From CATOSP01 sp965237775 (GTDB taxonomy: Bacteria > Chloroflexota > Dehalococcoidia > Lucifugimonadales > UBA3495): DNA of 64,000 nucleotides. Below the pieces are notes generated by a model. That model worked only from the letters and a program-made list of their open reading frames with translations. It searched no databases and was not told the DNA's origin. Where the stretch lies: positions 4,588,001 through 4,652,000 of the forward strand of contig OZ250155.1 in assembly GCA_965237775.1 (NCBI GenBank), given 5' to 3'. Made by a program: the position numbers and the translations under genes. Below are positions 17,012 to 25,678 of this stretch, piece by piece. Within the stretch, counting starts at the first letter, position 1; each line of letters begins with the position of its first letter.

Positions 17012-17827
17012 CTAGAACCTCGCCTGCTGGTTGATAGTGTTGTAGGTGACCGGGCTGGTAATGGTAAGTCCCGCGTCGACCGGCAGCACCACCCCCGTTA
17101 CCCAGCGCGCCTCATCGCTCGCCAGGAATACCGCCGCGTGGGCAACGTCCCAGGCGGTGCCCTCGGTACCCAGAGGAGCCGCGTTTCTCCGGTTCTCCCG
17201 CATGGACTCATCCATACGCGGCGCGGTCATAGGAGTGTAGAGCAATCCGGGGGCGATGCAATTTACCCTGACGTTGTCCTTTCCGTGGTCCGCCGCCATT
17301 GAATAGGTCAGGCCAAGGACCGCCGACTTGGTGGTTGTGTATGGGGTCTGAGAGTGGGCTCTTAGCCCCGCGATGGAAGAGATGTTGATGATAGAGCCGC
17401 CGCCGGTCTCTATCATCTTGGGGATGGCGGCCCCGCTGGCCAGGATCATGCTCTTCAAGTTGACCGCGATGATAAGGTCCCAGTCTGCTTCGGAGGTATC
17501 AACCACCGTGCCGCGCCGTGACATACCAACGTTGTTGTCCAGTATGTCCAACCGGCCGTAGCGGTCCACGGCGGCGGCGACCATGGCACGGCACTCCCCA
17601 GCGTCGGTAACGTCAGCCTGAAACGTCGACGCCACGCCACCTTCTTCGCGTATCATGGCCAGGGTCTCTTCGGCCCGTTCCATCACGGCGTCCGCAAGGA
17701 GAACACTAGCCCCTTCCCTTGAAAACAGCATAGCGGTAGCTCTTCCGTTGCCGATTCCGGGGCCGCTGGAACCGGCGCCTGTGACGATGGCCACCTTGCC
17801 TTCGAGTCTGGGACGTCGTTCCGGCAT
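17012..17827 (-). CDS. Short-chain dehydrogenase/reductase
   Basis: 271 residues from ATG 17827 (GGAG eight bases upstream; an ATG two codons earlier overlaps that site). NAD(P)-binding motif TGAGSSGPGIG near the N-terminus, the NNVG strand near 100, the catalytic Ser in NISSIAG, and the YTTTKSA motif supplying Tyr and Lys. The C-terminal LPVDAGLTI is the usual SDR ending. It is a classical cytoplasmic oxidoreductase of the FabG-like type. It is convergent with the hyuA-type gene, so it is not in that operon; substrate unknown. Confidence 0.92.
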   Translation of the reverse strand: MPERRPRLEGKVAIVTGAGSSGPGIGNGRATAMLFSREGASVLLADAVMERAEETLAMIREEGGVASTFQADVTDAGECRAMVAAAVDRYGRLDILDNNVGMSRRGTVVDTSEADWDLIIAVNLKSMILASGAAIPKMIETGGGSIINISSIAGLRAHSQTPYTTTKSAVLGLTYSMAADHGKDNVRVNCIAPGLLYTPMTAPRMDESMRENRRNAAPLGTEGTAWDVAHAAVFLASDEARWVTGVVLPVDAGLTITSPVTYNTINQQARF

Positions 17828-18026
17828 AATCATCTCTCCGTGGGTGATTCAAGAACTTTCAGCCCAAGTACCATCCATTATGTCTCGCTGGTTGTCAAGA
17901 AAACCCCACGGGTGCGGCCAGGGGCTCTTGACCGTCCGCCCATAAAACCATTCTCTCCCGTTGCGAAAAGGGGAGCGCGGCGCGGTGAACCGACTATCAA
18001 AAGGCCCCGCTGACAGTTCTGCATAG

Positions 18027-18299
18027 ATGGCATCCCATCCGGTCTCGTATTATACTGGCATCTGGAGCGCTAGGAGTCTGAAGACGGCGTTGGAGCAAAG
18101 AGTTAGTAGGCTAGAAGGCGCTTATGAGCAGGTCGACCGGCGACTCGATGAACTGAGCCGGTCCATCGAATCTCTTCGTACAGAGATGAATGGGCTTCGT
18201 GCGGAGATGAATAACAGGTTCAACAACGTCTATGTTTTGATTGGTGGCTCTTGGGTAACCATAATGGTAGCTATAATAGGTCTGTATATCAAAGGCTGA
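18027..18299 (+). CDS. Small coiled-coil protein with C-terminal membrane helix
   Basis: Up to 90 residues. Heptad-type coiled coil from about 22 to 65 (LEQRVSRLEGAYEQVDRRLDEL) is followed by one hydrophobic segment (VYVLIGGSWVTIMVAIIGLYI) at the C-terminus. It resembles the protein at 28875-29165 in plan. The true start may be internal, since no ribosome site is clear. It would be tail-anchored in the inner membrane with the coil in the cytoplasm. Function unknown. Confidence 0.6.
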   Translation: MASHPVSYYTGIWSARSLKTALEQRVSRLEGAYEQVDRRLDELSRSIESLRTEMNGLRAEMNNRFNNVYVLIGGSWVTIMVAIIGLYIKG

Positions 18300-18324
18300 G
18301 GGAGACACTTCGTAGTAGAAAAGT

Positions 18325-20109
18325 ATGAATGAACCAATACGTTTGGGCGAAGATGTCGCCCTTTTTATTGACTGGGAGAACTTCAAGATTAGCCTGGCTG
18401 TGGGACGCCGCCACCCAAACGTATCCGCACTCAAGGAAGAGGTTTCCAACCACGGACGTGTTGTGGTTGCCAGGGCTTACGCGGATTGGGTAACCCGCGC
18501 CCCTGAACTGCGGGGCGCAAGCCAGTTCATCAACGACCCTCCCGCGCTGTACGCGGCTGGAATCGACCCGGTCTACGTTCCCACCCGTTTGGCCACCGGC
18601 AATGGATCAAATGGCGAACCTGGACGGACCATCCGGGTCAAAAACAGCGTCGACGTCAAGATGACCGCCGACTGCATTGAGTGCGCCCACTCCTACCCCA
18701 ACATCCGTACTTTCGTGTTGGTGTCCGGCGACTCTGACTTCATCCATGTGATCAACGCCCTTCGGACAATGGGCAAGCGCGTGATTATCATCGGCGTGTC
18801 GTGGGCCACTTCACGCCGGTTATCCGACCAGGTCGACGCGCTTATCCTTTACGACGTCGACGTGGATACCGTCACCCCACCGGAGCCTGTGCGGGCTGGA
18901 AACGGACGCACCGAAGCGCAACCTCGTCAGGCTACCGCCGCAGCCGCTACTGCCCCGGTCACACCGGCCAGGATCGAACTTCCCCAGATCATCAGCACGA
19001 TCGAGGAGATCGTCAGGGACGAACGCAAGGCCGGCGGGACGCCGTTGCTTACTTCGATCAAACAGAGGATAATGCGCCGATTCCCGGAGTTCGACGAGAA
19101 AAAGGTCGGCTTCTCCGGATTCAAGAAGCTCATGTCCCGCGTCGCCGAAGAGGGCCAGATTCGCCTCATCACCGCCGGACTTGTTGACTGGGCAATCATG
19201 GCCGACGAGCCGGAACCGGACGAGGCTCACACCGGTTCGTCTCGAGCCTCATCTCCCCCGGCTGCCAGGAGCAAGGGACGACAAAGCCCAAGGAGCCAAC
19301 CCGCCCCGGATGCGGTTGAAGCCGTTACCGAGGAAGAAACTCCCGTATTCGAGGAGACTCCAGCGGATGAGCGGGTCCTCGAAGCAGTGGCCAACGCAGA
19401 TGAAGTCCCTGAACTCACGCCAGTCGTGGTGGAAGAGACTGTCGACGAATCCGGGGCAGAGGTTGAGACCGGCGTTGACACCCCTGAGCCTCAGCCAGTA
19501 AACGAGGCTGAAACCATTCCGAGCTATGCCGAGGCCGAACCGGCGCCTTTGCCAGTGGAACAACCCTCCGCAGACCTGGACGCTCTTTTTGTCGAGGCGA
19601 TGGCGGGCCTGGATTTGCCTTCTGGCCCGGACGACGGGCAGAACGGCCGAAGAATCGCCGACCTGATCGTGATGGCGGACACCCTGGAGGACCGCGGCGA
19701 CGTGAGCCACGTTGCCTTCAACTTCCTCGTCACTGAAGTCTGCCAGGCATTGGACGAGGGGTTGAAAGCCGAACACGACGAGATCATCAACCGTTGGGGG
19801 ACCGTGTATTCCAAGAGCTTCGTGACCAGGATGGTCCGGGGTCTAGGTAACGGCGAACTCTTCATCAAAGGCTGGTTCAACGCTCCAGCAGAAGACGGGG
19901 GCCGTGCCCGGCGCTTGCGAACGTTCTACTTGAACCGGGAACACCCGCTGGTACAGGGCGTACTTCAATCCCGTTGGGAACCCCAAGACGCCGCTCCCGT
20001 CAGTACCGGAGAAACCAACGGCGTTGCAGCGGATGATGAAGTCCTTGACGCGGTTCCATCTGATGCCGAAGACACCGTTCTCACGAGCTTCTCCCCCGCA
20101 GACGTGTAG
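18325..20109 (+). CDS. NYN-domain (PIN-like) RNase protein with OST-HTH/LOTUS domain
   Basis: 594 residues. The N-terminal NYN domain (LabA/DUF88 group, about 8-180) shows the acidic site: FIDWENFKI, VDVKMTADCIE and LVSGDSDFIHVI. An OST-HTH/LOTUS-like RNA-binding domain follows at about 215-290 (IISTIEEIVRDER, SIKQRIMRRFPEFDEKKVGFSGF). After a long acidic Pro/Glu-rich linker comes a second globular region near 435-560 that looks like another winged-helix unit. NYN-LOTUS proteins are presumed RNA nucleases or RNA-binding regulators. It starts 25 bases after the coiled-coil gene, possibly in the same transcript. Confidence 0.88.
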   Translation: MNEPIRLGEDVALFIDWENFKISLAVGRRHPNVSALKEEVSNHGRVVVARAYADWVTRAPELRGASQFINDPPALYAAGIDPVYVPTRLATGNGSNGEPGRTIRVKNSVDVKMTADCIECAHSYPNIRTFVLVSGDSDFIHVINALRTMGKRVIIIGVSWATSRRLSDQVDALILYDVDVDTVTPPEPVRAGNGRTEAQPRQATAAAATAPVTPARIELPQIISTIEEIVRDERKAGGTPLLTSIKQRIMRRFPEFDEKKVGFSGFKKLMSRVAEEGQIRLITAGLVDWAIMADEPEPDEAHTGSSRASSPPAARSKGRQSPRSQPAPDAVEAVTEEETPVFEETPADERVLEAVANADEVPELTPVVVEETVDESGAEVETGVDTPEPQPVNEAETIPSYAEAEPAPLPVEQPSADLDALFVEAMAGLDLPSGPDDGQNGRRIADLIVMADTLEDRGDVSHVAFNFLVTEVCQALDEGLKAEHDEIINRWGTVYSKSFVTRMVRGLGNGELFIKGWFNAPAEDGGRARRLRTFYLNREHPLVQGVLQSRWEPQDAAPVSTGETNGVAADDEVLDAVPSDAEDTVLTSFSPADV

Positions 20110-20161
20110 GCAGCATCTCGGCCTCCTAGACTTTTTCCTTCTGGCCTCGCCGGGGCAAGCC

Positions 20162-20182
20162 TCTGACGGCGTGAGCCGTCGG
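20162..20182. terminator. Possible hairpin terminator between convergent genes
   Basis: GACGGC-GTGA-GCCGTC forms a short strong hairpin between the 3' ends of the NYN gene and the glycosidase gene. There is no T-run, so it may only stabilise 3' ends. Confidence 0.35.
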
Positions 20183-20188
20183 CAGACG

Positions 20189-21418
20189 CTACATGTCCAG
20201 GATTAGAGTGGACCAGCCGAAGTCCCTAGCTCCCAGTCCTTCCGCCGTATAGGGATGGTAATACTCCCTGAAGCCCGACTTCTCGATACATTCCTGACTT
20301 CGCGTGACGATGGTGTCAGCCAGTTCCTGATAACCATGCCTTCGCAGCGCGTGTGAAAAGAACCAGTTGGTGTTGATCCAGCTTGGGCCCCGCCAAATGA
20401 ATCCCCTGGGATTTCCTGGCATAAACTTGGGGTCCGACGCTGGTACCGACGGGAGCGGGTATGGGGTCCAGAAGTGGTCCGGATTGGTCAACCATTGATC
20501 GACTAGCCGTTCAACGATTGGCCGCGGCAGGTCGTCAATGATCAGCGGCATCAGTGAGCTGATGGTGACTACTTTGACGGGAGTTTCGGCAACCCCGGAT
20601 AGGTCGAAGAACGCGCCCGCTTCTTCGTCCCAGCATTTGGAGAGCAGCGCGTCGCGGGTTTTGTCTGCCTGCTGATTGAATTCCGCCGCCTCTGGAGCGT
20701 CACCTAACAGCCTGGCCAGGGAGCGCAGACCCATCACGTAGATGGAGTTCACCAGGACGTCTTCGAAGTGGAAAATATCCGCCGCCAGGATCCGGTGATC
20801 GTCGCCCCGCATCGGCTCATAGGCGGCGTAGACCTTTCTCAGGGCCGCGATGAATCCCTGGTTGCTTAGCTCCTCCAGTCCAAGAGCTTCGTCGTATTTG
20901 GGCGAGCAGTCGGTCCCCGCTTCCTCGGGTTGGATCACCGCGATTAATCCGTCGTCGTCCGGGTCGCGGGCCGTCCGGAGCCAGCGGTAGAAGCCAGTCA
21001 GGACCGGAAGGGCCGCGTCCCGAAAGGCCACGTCTCCGGTAGCCTCGAATATGCGCTCAACGGTATAGGCGATGATCGGAGGCTGCATCGTGGAGCTGTA
21101 GTTGGGAGAGGTCATCCCGACGATATTGCGGGCCAAGAAGTCCGGCTGCTTTTCCATCTCCCAGAAGATGATGTGGGGGATGAACCCGTCGGGGAGCGCG
21201 CCGCTCATCAGCGTGGTCATCTCCGCCTTGGCTTGCTCTTGGTCGAGATGCAGCAACGCGATGGCGTGGAAGCAAGAGTCCCAAAACCACTGGAACGGGT
21301 ACCCGGTCAGCGAAGGGCACACAAAACTGTATTCCCTGCCATTCCAATCGGCCACACCCCGCCTGAGATTGGTCAATAGAATATTGCGCGCGCCCGCTTC
21401 CAGCTCCTTCCGGTCCAT
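20189..21418 (-). CDS. Glycoside hydrolase with (alpha/alpha)6 barrel, MGH1/GH63-like
   Basis: 409 residues, soluble, no signal peptide. GYPFQWFWDSCFHAIAL near the N-terminus, QPPIIAYTVERIFEATG, a conserved Glu/Asp region DDDGLIAVIQPEEAGTDCSPKYDEAL, and the late PRGFIWRGPSWINTNWFFSHAL are typical of mannosylglycerate hydrolase/GH63-like and amylo-alpha-1,6-glucosidase-like barrels. It probably hydrolyses an alpha-glycosidic compatible solute or storage glycan. ATG 21418 has AGGAG six bases upstream. The Uma2 gene begins just upstream on the same strand, with only 19 bases between the two coding regions. Confidence 0.82.
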   Translation of the reverse strand: MDRKELEAGARNILLTNLRRGVADWNGREYSFVCPSLTGYPFQWFWDSCFHAIALLHLDQEQAKAEMTTLMSGALPDGFIPHIIFWEMEKQPDFLARNIVGMTSPNYSSTMQPPIIAYTVERIFEATGDVAFRDAALPVLTGFYRWLRTARDPDDDGLIAVIQPEEAGTDCSPKYDEALGLEELSNQGFIAALRKVYAAYEPMRGDDHRILAADIFHFEDVLVNSIYVMGLRSLARLLGDAPEAAEFNQQADKTRDALLSKCWDEEAGAFFDLSGVAETPVKVVTISSLMPLIIDDLPRPIVERLVDQWLTNPDHFWTPYPLPSVPASDPKFMPGNPRGFIWRGPSWINTNWFFSHALRRHGYQELADTIVTRSQECIEKSGFREYYHPYTAEGLGARDFGWSTLILDM

Positions 21419-21437
21419 GTGTTACTCCTATCGCTTT

Positions 21438-22220
21438 CTACTTGCCCCGCAAACGGCGGGCCTCCGCCCGCAGCCTCTCCAATTCCGCCTCGGATTCAAG
21501 GCGGGCGACATGCTCCTCTCGAAGGGCTTCATCACGCTCAGCAAGAGCCGCTCGCGTTTCCCGGTGGGCCGCCTGTTCCTCGTCGAAGTTCCGTAGGTAA
21601 CGGCCATTCCTGGGGTCGTAGAACCGCAGCCGACCCCTCCATTCCGGGGACAACGCGCACAGGTCGAGGTCCAGTACTGGGCTGTAGCCCCAGACCGTCC
21701 CGTCGGGTCCGGTGGTGAGCGGTATGGGCTGGTAAACCCCGTTGACCAGGATATCTCCCGCCAGAGCGTAACCGTACCACTCGCCGCCTGTGGGATCGAA
21801 GCGCCAGTATTCGGTAATGCCCATGCTGGAGTAGATAAGAGGCTTGGTCCGGGTATCCACGGCGTGAGTGGTCTCCGAAGCCACCTCCAACGCGAGGTCC
21901 GGAGGCTTGCCAGCTTCCCAAACGACGTACCCGTTGCGCCTCCGTATTGCCCCTTCGTCCACGCCGAACGCAACGTACACGTCGGGTCTGACACGAACAT
22001 TGAAATCGTCAGGTTGGTAAAAAACGAAGCCCCCGGTATCGACGATCATGTCGCTGCGGTGGGAGAAGTGGTTGCTGAGTATATAGTCAGATTCGGTAAT
22101 TGGTCTAGCTTGCAGCATACCATCTGCCCTGGATTCGGGATCGGGGCACACGAAATTCTCGGGCAGGACCATCCGGTAGGGGATGAGATTGGCGGCGTGG
22201 TGAACGGTCTCTGAGGTCAT
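21438..22220 (-). CDS. Uma2-family (DUF820) endonuclease-like protein
   Basis: 260 residues. The PD-(D/E)xK-like core is visible: VRPDVYVAFGV (acidic residue), PPDLALEVASETT (the E-x-S/A-K-like strand) and KPLIYSSMGITEYWRFDP. The C-terminus is a coiled coil with heptads (AALAERDEALREEHVARLE). The family is abundant in Cyanobacteria and Chloroflexota. Biological role is unclear; nuclease activity is a fold-based inference. GAGGAAG lies before the ATG. A related gene occurs at 39571-40317 in this window. Confidence 0.88.
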   Translation of the reverse strand: MTSETVHHAANLIPYRMVLPENFVCPDPESRADGMLQARPITESDYILSNHFSHRSDMIVDTGGFVFYQPDDFNVRVRPDVYVAFGVDEGAIRRRNGYVVWEAGKPPDLALEVASETTHAVDTRTKPLIYSSMGITEYWRFDPTGGEWYGYALAGDILVNGVYQPIPLTTGPDGTVWGYSPVLDLDLCALSPEWRGRLRFYDPRNGRYLRNFDEEQAAHRETRAALAERDEALREEHVARLESEAELERLRAEARRLRGK

Positions 22221-22294
22221 AAGCTTCCTCGTCTCGCGTGTTGGGGTGTGGGCCAGGACACCTGGCCAGAGGGATTATCTCATAACTGAACGCC

Positions 22295-23473
22295 CTACTC
22301 TCTGTACACCCTCAAATACTTCTCCCCGACGGCGTTCCAAGTGAACTCGGCGAGGGCGTAGTCTTGGGCGTCCTTGCCGAGTTGCCGGCGGTACTCGTCA
22401 TCGTTGACCAGGCGGACCAGTTGCGCGCCCGCTTCTTCTGGGTTAAACTCGGGGACGACCGCCGCGCCTCGGGTCAGCAGTTCCCGGTTCGCGCCTACGT
22501 CGTGAGTCAATACCGGTGCTCCGTAGGCCATTGCCTCGAAGAACACCAACCCGAACGCCTCGTAGTGGGAGAACAGCACGAAGACATCAGCCCTGGCATA
22601 CCAGGCAGCCAACTCTTCGTCTGATACCTCACCGACCATCTGGACTTCATCTTCCAGGGAAGCGCCCCGCACTATTTCCCGCAACTTCTCCTCATCCCCT
22701 TCGTCCCTGCCCACCAGGACCAGGCGCACCCGTCGTTGGAATTGGGCGCGGACCTGGCGGTAAACATCCAATAACCACTCCTGCCCTTTATGACGGCCAA
22801 GGCGTCCGACGCATAGAACGGTCAGAGGGGCATCGCTCCCGCCCCCGTCCGACGAACCTGCTTTGTTGCCAGCGTTATCCAGGACTTCAGGCAGGGGAGC
22901 CCCCCACCCGATGATGCCCATTTTCCGTTCCCGGACCCAGTAGTCGCGCCGGACCAACTGGGACTCCTGGCGGGTAAGAGCAATGACGCTGTCCATCACA
23001 TTGCAGATGAAGGAATTTATCGGACGCAGCCACCACCGGTTCACTGGCAACTCGTGATAAGAGGGTGTGAAAACAAACCGGGCTTTGTTCCGGAACCAGA
23101 GCCAAGACCAGAAGTGTCCCCAGAACCAACCATCGCCGACGAAGTGGACGACGTTGGGGTTGAACTCTTCCAGGTACCGCCGGACCTGCATCGGAGAGAA
23201 CCAAACTAGCGGGACCGAGTAGAGGGGAATGGAGCGTCTGGGGAAGCCGTCCAGCCGGTATATTCCAATACCTTCAGGTGTGGTGTCCCGGTCGGCCCAC
23301 GTGGGCTGAGGAACCCGGGGGAACGAATACTTCGTCGTCAGCACCGCTACGGCCTCTACGTCTGAAGACTTCTGTATCTGGAAGGTAAGCTGCTCGATGG
23401 CGCGTTCGATACCGCCCAGATACGGCCTGAAGTAAGGCGTGAGGAACAGTACGCGAAGAGGTGCGGTACTCAC
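22295..23473 (-). CDS. Glycosyltransferase family 4 (GT-B fold)
   Basis: 392 residues from GTG 23473, whose first four bases overlap the purL stop (GTGA). GGAG nine bases before supports this start over longer in-frame extensions that would run back into purL. The N-terminal domain has LFLTPYFRPYLGGIERAIEQL. The C-terminal donor-binding domain has VLCVGRLGRHKGQEWLL and EAFGLVFFEAMAYGAPV, the GT4 E-x7-E motif. It probably adds a sugar from a nucleotide donor to a lipid or polysaccharide at the cytoplasmic face. Coupling to purL is unusual and gives no substrate clue. Confidence 0.9.
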   Translation of the reverse strand: MSTAPLRVLFLTPYFRPYLGGIERAIEQLTFQIQKSSDVEAVAVLTTKYSFPRVPQPTWADRDTTPEGIGIYRLDGFPRRSIPLYSVPLVWFSPMQVRRYLEEFNPNVVHFVGDGWFWGHFWSWLWFRNKARFVFTPSYHELPVNRWWLRPINSFICNVMDSVIALTRQESQLVRRDYWVRERKMGIIGWGAPLPEVLDNAGNKAGSSDGGGSDAPLTVLCVGRLGRHKGQEWLLDVYRQVRAQFQRRVRLVLVGRDEGDEEKLREIVRGASLEDEVQMVGEVSDEELAAWYARADVFVLFSHYEAFGLVFFEAMAYGAPVLTHDVGANRELLTRGAAVVPEFNPEEAGAQLVRLVNDDEYRRQLGKDAQDYALAEFTWNAVGEKYLRVYRE

Positions 23474-25674
23474 CAATATTTCTCCAACCCATGTTTCCAG
23501 GCCGATGCGGCCTCGTCCACCGGAAGGTCCAGCAACGGACCGAACCGCAAGCGGTCGCCTCCGGTGGTCCCCAGCCTGCGCACCGGCACACCGGACTCGG
23601 CAGCCAAGCGGGTCAAGCCATCCCAGTTGGATTCGGGTAGCGCGACTAGTATTCGCGACTGGCGCTCTCCGAATAGGGCCGCGTCCCACCGCCGGGGAAA
23701 GTTGGTCTCGCTCCAAAATCCCACACCGCCTTGGATGCAGCATTCCGCCAGGGCAACCGCGAGTCCGCCATCGGAGCAATCATGGGCCGACGACACCAAC
23801 CCTTCGTTGATAGCACGCCGGCACAGGGATTGCACCCACTTCTCGTATTCCAGGCTGATTACTGGGCGTCCGGCCACTTTTCCATGGACCACTAGGAGGT
23901 ATTCGCTTCCCGCCAGGTCCGAAGCTCTCGGCCTTTCGATATGGTCTCCAATGACCGCCACGCACAGCCCTTCACCGGTGAATGCCGACCCCACGCAGCG
24001 GGTGACGTCGTCAATCATACCCAACCCTCCGATTACCGGGGTCGGGAAAATGGCATGTCCCGTGGACTCGTTGTAGAGGCTCACGTTGCCGCTGACCACC
24101 GGAACACCCAGGGCACGGCATGCATGGCCCATGCCTCTCACGCACCATTCCAACTGATGGTACACCTCGGGCCTGCCAGGGTCCCCGAAGTTGAGGCAGT
24201 CGGTGAGCGCCAGGGGCTCGGCCCCGGAGCAACTGAGGTTTCGGCAGACTTCGGCGACCGCTATTTTGCCTCCCTGGTAGGGGTCAAGGTAACAATAGCG
24301 GCCATTCCCGTCGATGCTAAGTGCGATGGCCTTGCCAGTTCCCTTGAGCCGCAAGACTGCCGCATCGCTTCCCGGACCCCGGACCGTATTGGTCTGGACC
24401 TGGTGATCGTATTGACGAAAGACCGGTTCCCGGCTGGCAATGTTTGCCGAGGCCAGGAGTTCCAACAGGACGTTTGCCGGCGACGCGGCAGGAACTGACA
24501 CCTCGTTCAACGACAGCCGTTGCCGCTCGGCGTAGTCCGCTGACGGTGACCCCTTTAGCCGGTAGCGCGGAGGATTGGACAGGTGTTGGATCGGCACGCT
24601 GGCTATCGGCTGCTGAGCGTCGACCACCACAGCGTCCCCATCTCCCGTGACCGTGCCGATTTCCCGGCAGGAGACTTCCCATTTTTGGAAAACTTTCCGG
24701 ACGCTTTCGACCCCGCTGGGCGGGACCACCAGGAGCATACGTTCCTGGGATTCCGACAGCATGACCTCATAGGAGGTCATCCCTCGCTCCCTTCGCTGGA
24801 CTTGGGACACGTCGAGAACGATTCCCCGTCCAGCGCGCGCCGCCGATTCGACACTGGCGCTTGTCAGTCCGGCGGCCCCCAGGTCCTGAATGCCCTTGAC
24901 CCAACCGGTGCCCAGGGCCTCCAGACATGCCTCGATGAGCACTTTTTCCAGGAACGGATTGCCCACCTGCACCGTAGGCCGCAGCTCTTGTTCCTCCTCA
25001 AAAGTCCGAGAGGCCAGACCCGAAGCCCCGTGGATTCCGTCGCGCCCAGTCCCCGACCCCACCAGAAGGAGCACGTTGCCCGTATCTCCGGCGGTGGCCG
25101 TGGCGAGCTTTCCCTGGTCCACGAGACCGACACACATGGCATTGACCAGCGGGTTTTGGGAGTAGCAAGGATCGAAGTATATCTCGCCCGCGACATCCGG
25201 CACGCCGATACAGTTGCCGTACCAGGAGATGCCGCCAACCACGCCCTGGAACAGGTGCCGGTTCTTGGGGTCGTCCAGCGGCCCAAACCGCAGGGAATTC
25301 AGGAGCGCCACTGGCCGCGCGCCCATTGCCAGAATATCCCGGACGATGCCTCCAACTCCCGTGGCCGCGCCCTGCAGCGGCTCCACAGCGGACGGATGAT
25401 TATGGGACTCAACCTTGAACACCGCCACCAGGCCGTCCCCCAGGTCCACCGCGCCGGCGTTCTCCGCTCCCTGCTGGGACAATACACGGGGCGACCGGCT
25501 GGGCAACAACCGCAACAGTGGCGCGGAATGTTTGTAGGCGCAATGTTCACTCCACAAAGCGCCGAACATTCCCAGCTCCACCGCGTTAGGCTCGCGGTCT
25601 AGCCGGTTGACTATCAGGTCGTATTCGGCCCGCGTCAGGGCAATCTCGTCTAATTGTTCTTGAGTTACTGGCAT
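23470..25674 (-). CDS. purL: Phosphoribosylformylglycinamidine synthase subunit PurL
   Basis: 734 residues, small-type PurL, which works with PurS and PurQ to convert FGAR, ATP and glutamine-derived ammonia to FGAM in purine synthesis. Motifs: GMFGALWSEHCAYKHS, VFKVESHNHPSAVEPLQGAATGVGG (split here from about 95), GDTGNVLLLVGSGTGRDGI, and the second AIRS-like half with SIDGNGRYCYLDPYQGG and SAHDCSDGGLAVALAE. The start is ATG 25674, five bases after the recF stop; upstream in-frame codons lie inside recF. purS and purQ are not in the window. Confidence 0.96.
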   Translation of the reverse strand: MPVTQEQLDEIALTRAEYDLIVNRLDREPNAVELGMFGALWSEHCAYKHSAPLLRLLPSRSPRVLSQQGAENAGAVDLGDGLVAVFKVESHNHPSAVEPLQGAATGVGGIVRDILAMGARPVALLNSLRFGPLDDPKNRHLFQGVVGGISWYGNCIGVPDVAGEIYFDPCYSQNPLVNAMCVGLVDQGKLATATAGDTGNVLLLVGSGTGRDGIHGASGLASRTFEEEQELRPTVQVGNPFLEKVLIEACLEALGTGWVKGIQDLGAAGLTSASVESAARAGRGIVLDVSQVQRRERGMTSYEVMLSESQERMLLVVPPSGVESVRKVFQKWEVSCREIGTVTGDGDAVVVDAQQPIASVPIQHLSNPPRYRLKGSPSADYAERQRLSLNEVSVPAASPANVLLELLASANIASREPVFRQYDHQVQTNTVRGPGSDAAVLRLKGTGKAIALSIDGNGRYCYLDPYQGGKIAVAEVCRNLSCSGAEPLALTDCLNFGDPGRPEVYHQLEWCVRGMGHACRALGVPVVSGNVSLYNESTGHAIFPTPVIGGLGMIDDVTRCVGSAFTGEGLCVAVIGDHIERPRASDLAGSEYLLVVHGKVAGRPVISLEYEKWVQSLCRRAINEGLVSSAHDCSDGGLAVALAECCIQGGVGFWSETNFPRRWDAALFGERQSRILVALPESNWDGLTRLAAESGVPVRRLGTTGGDRLRFGPLLDLPVDEAASAWKHGLEKYW

Positions 25675-25678
25675 CGCA

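Noticed and set aside
23474..23779. N-terminal extension of the glycosyltransferase gene
   Set aside because: It runs in another frame through the end of purL; the GTG at 23473 with GGAG and a 4-bp stop overlap is the natural start.
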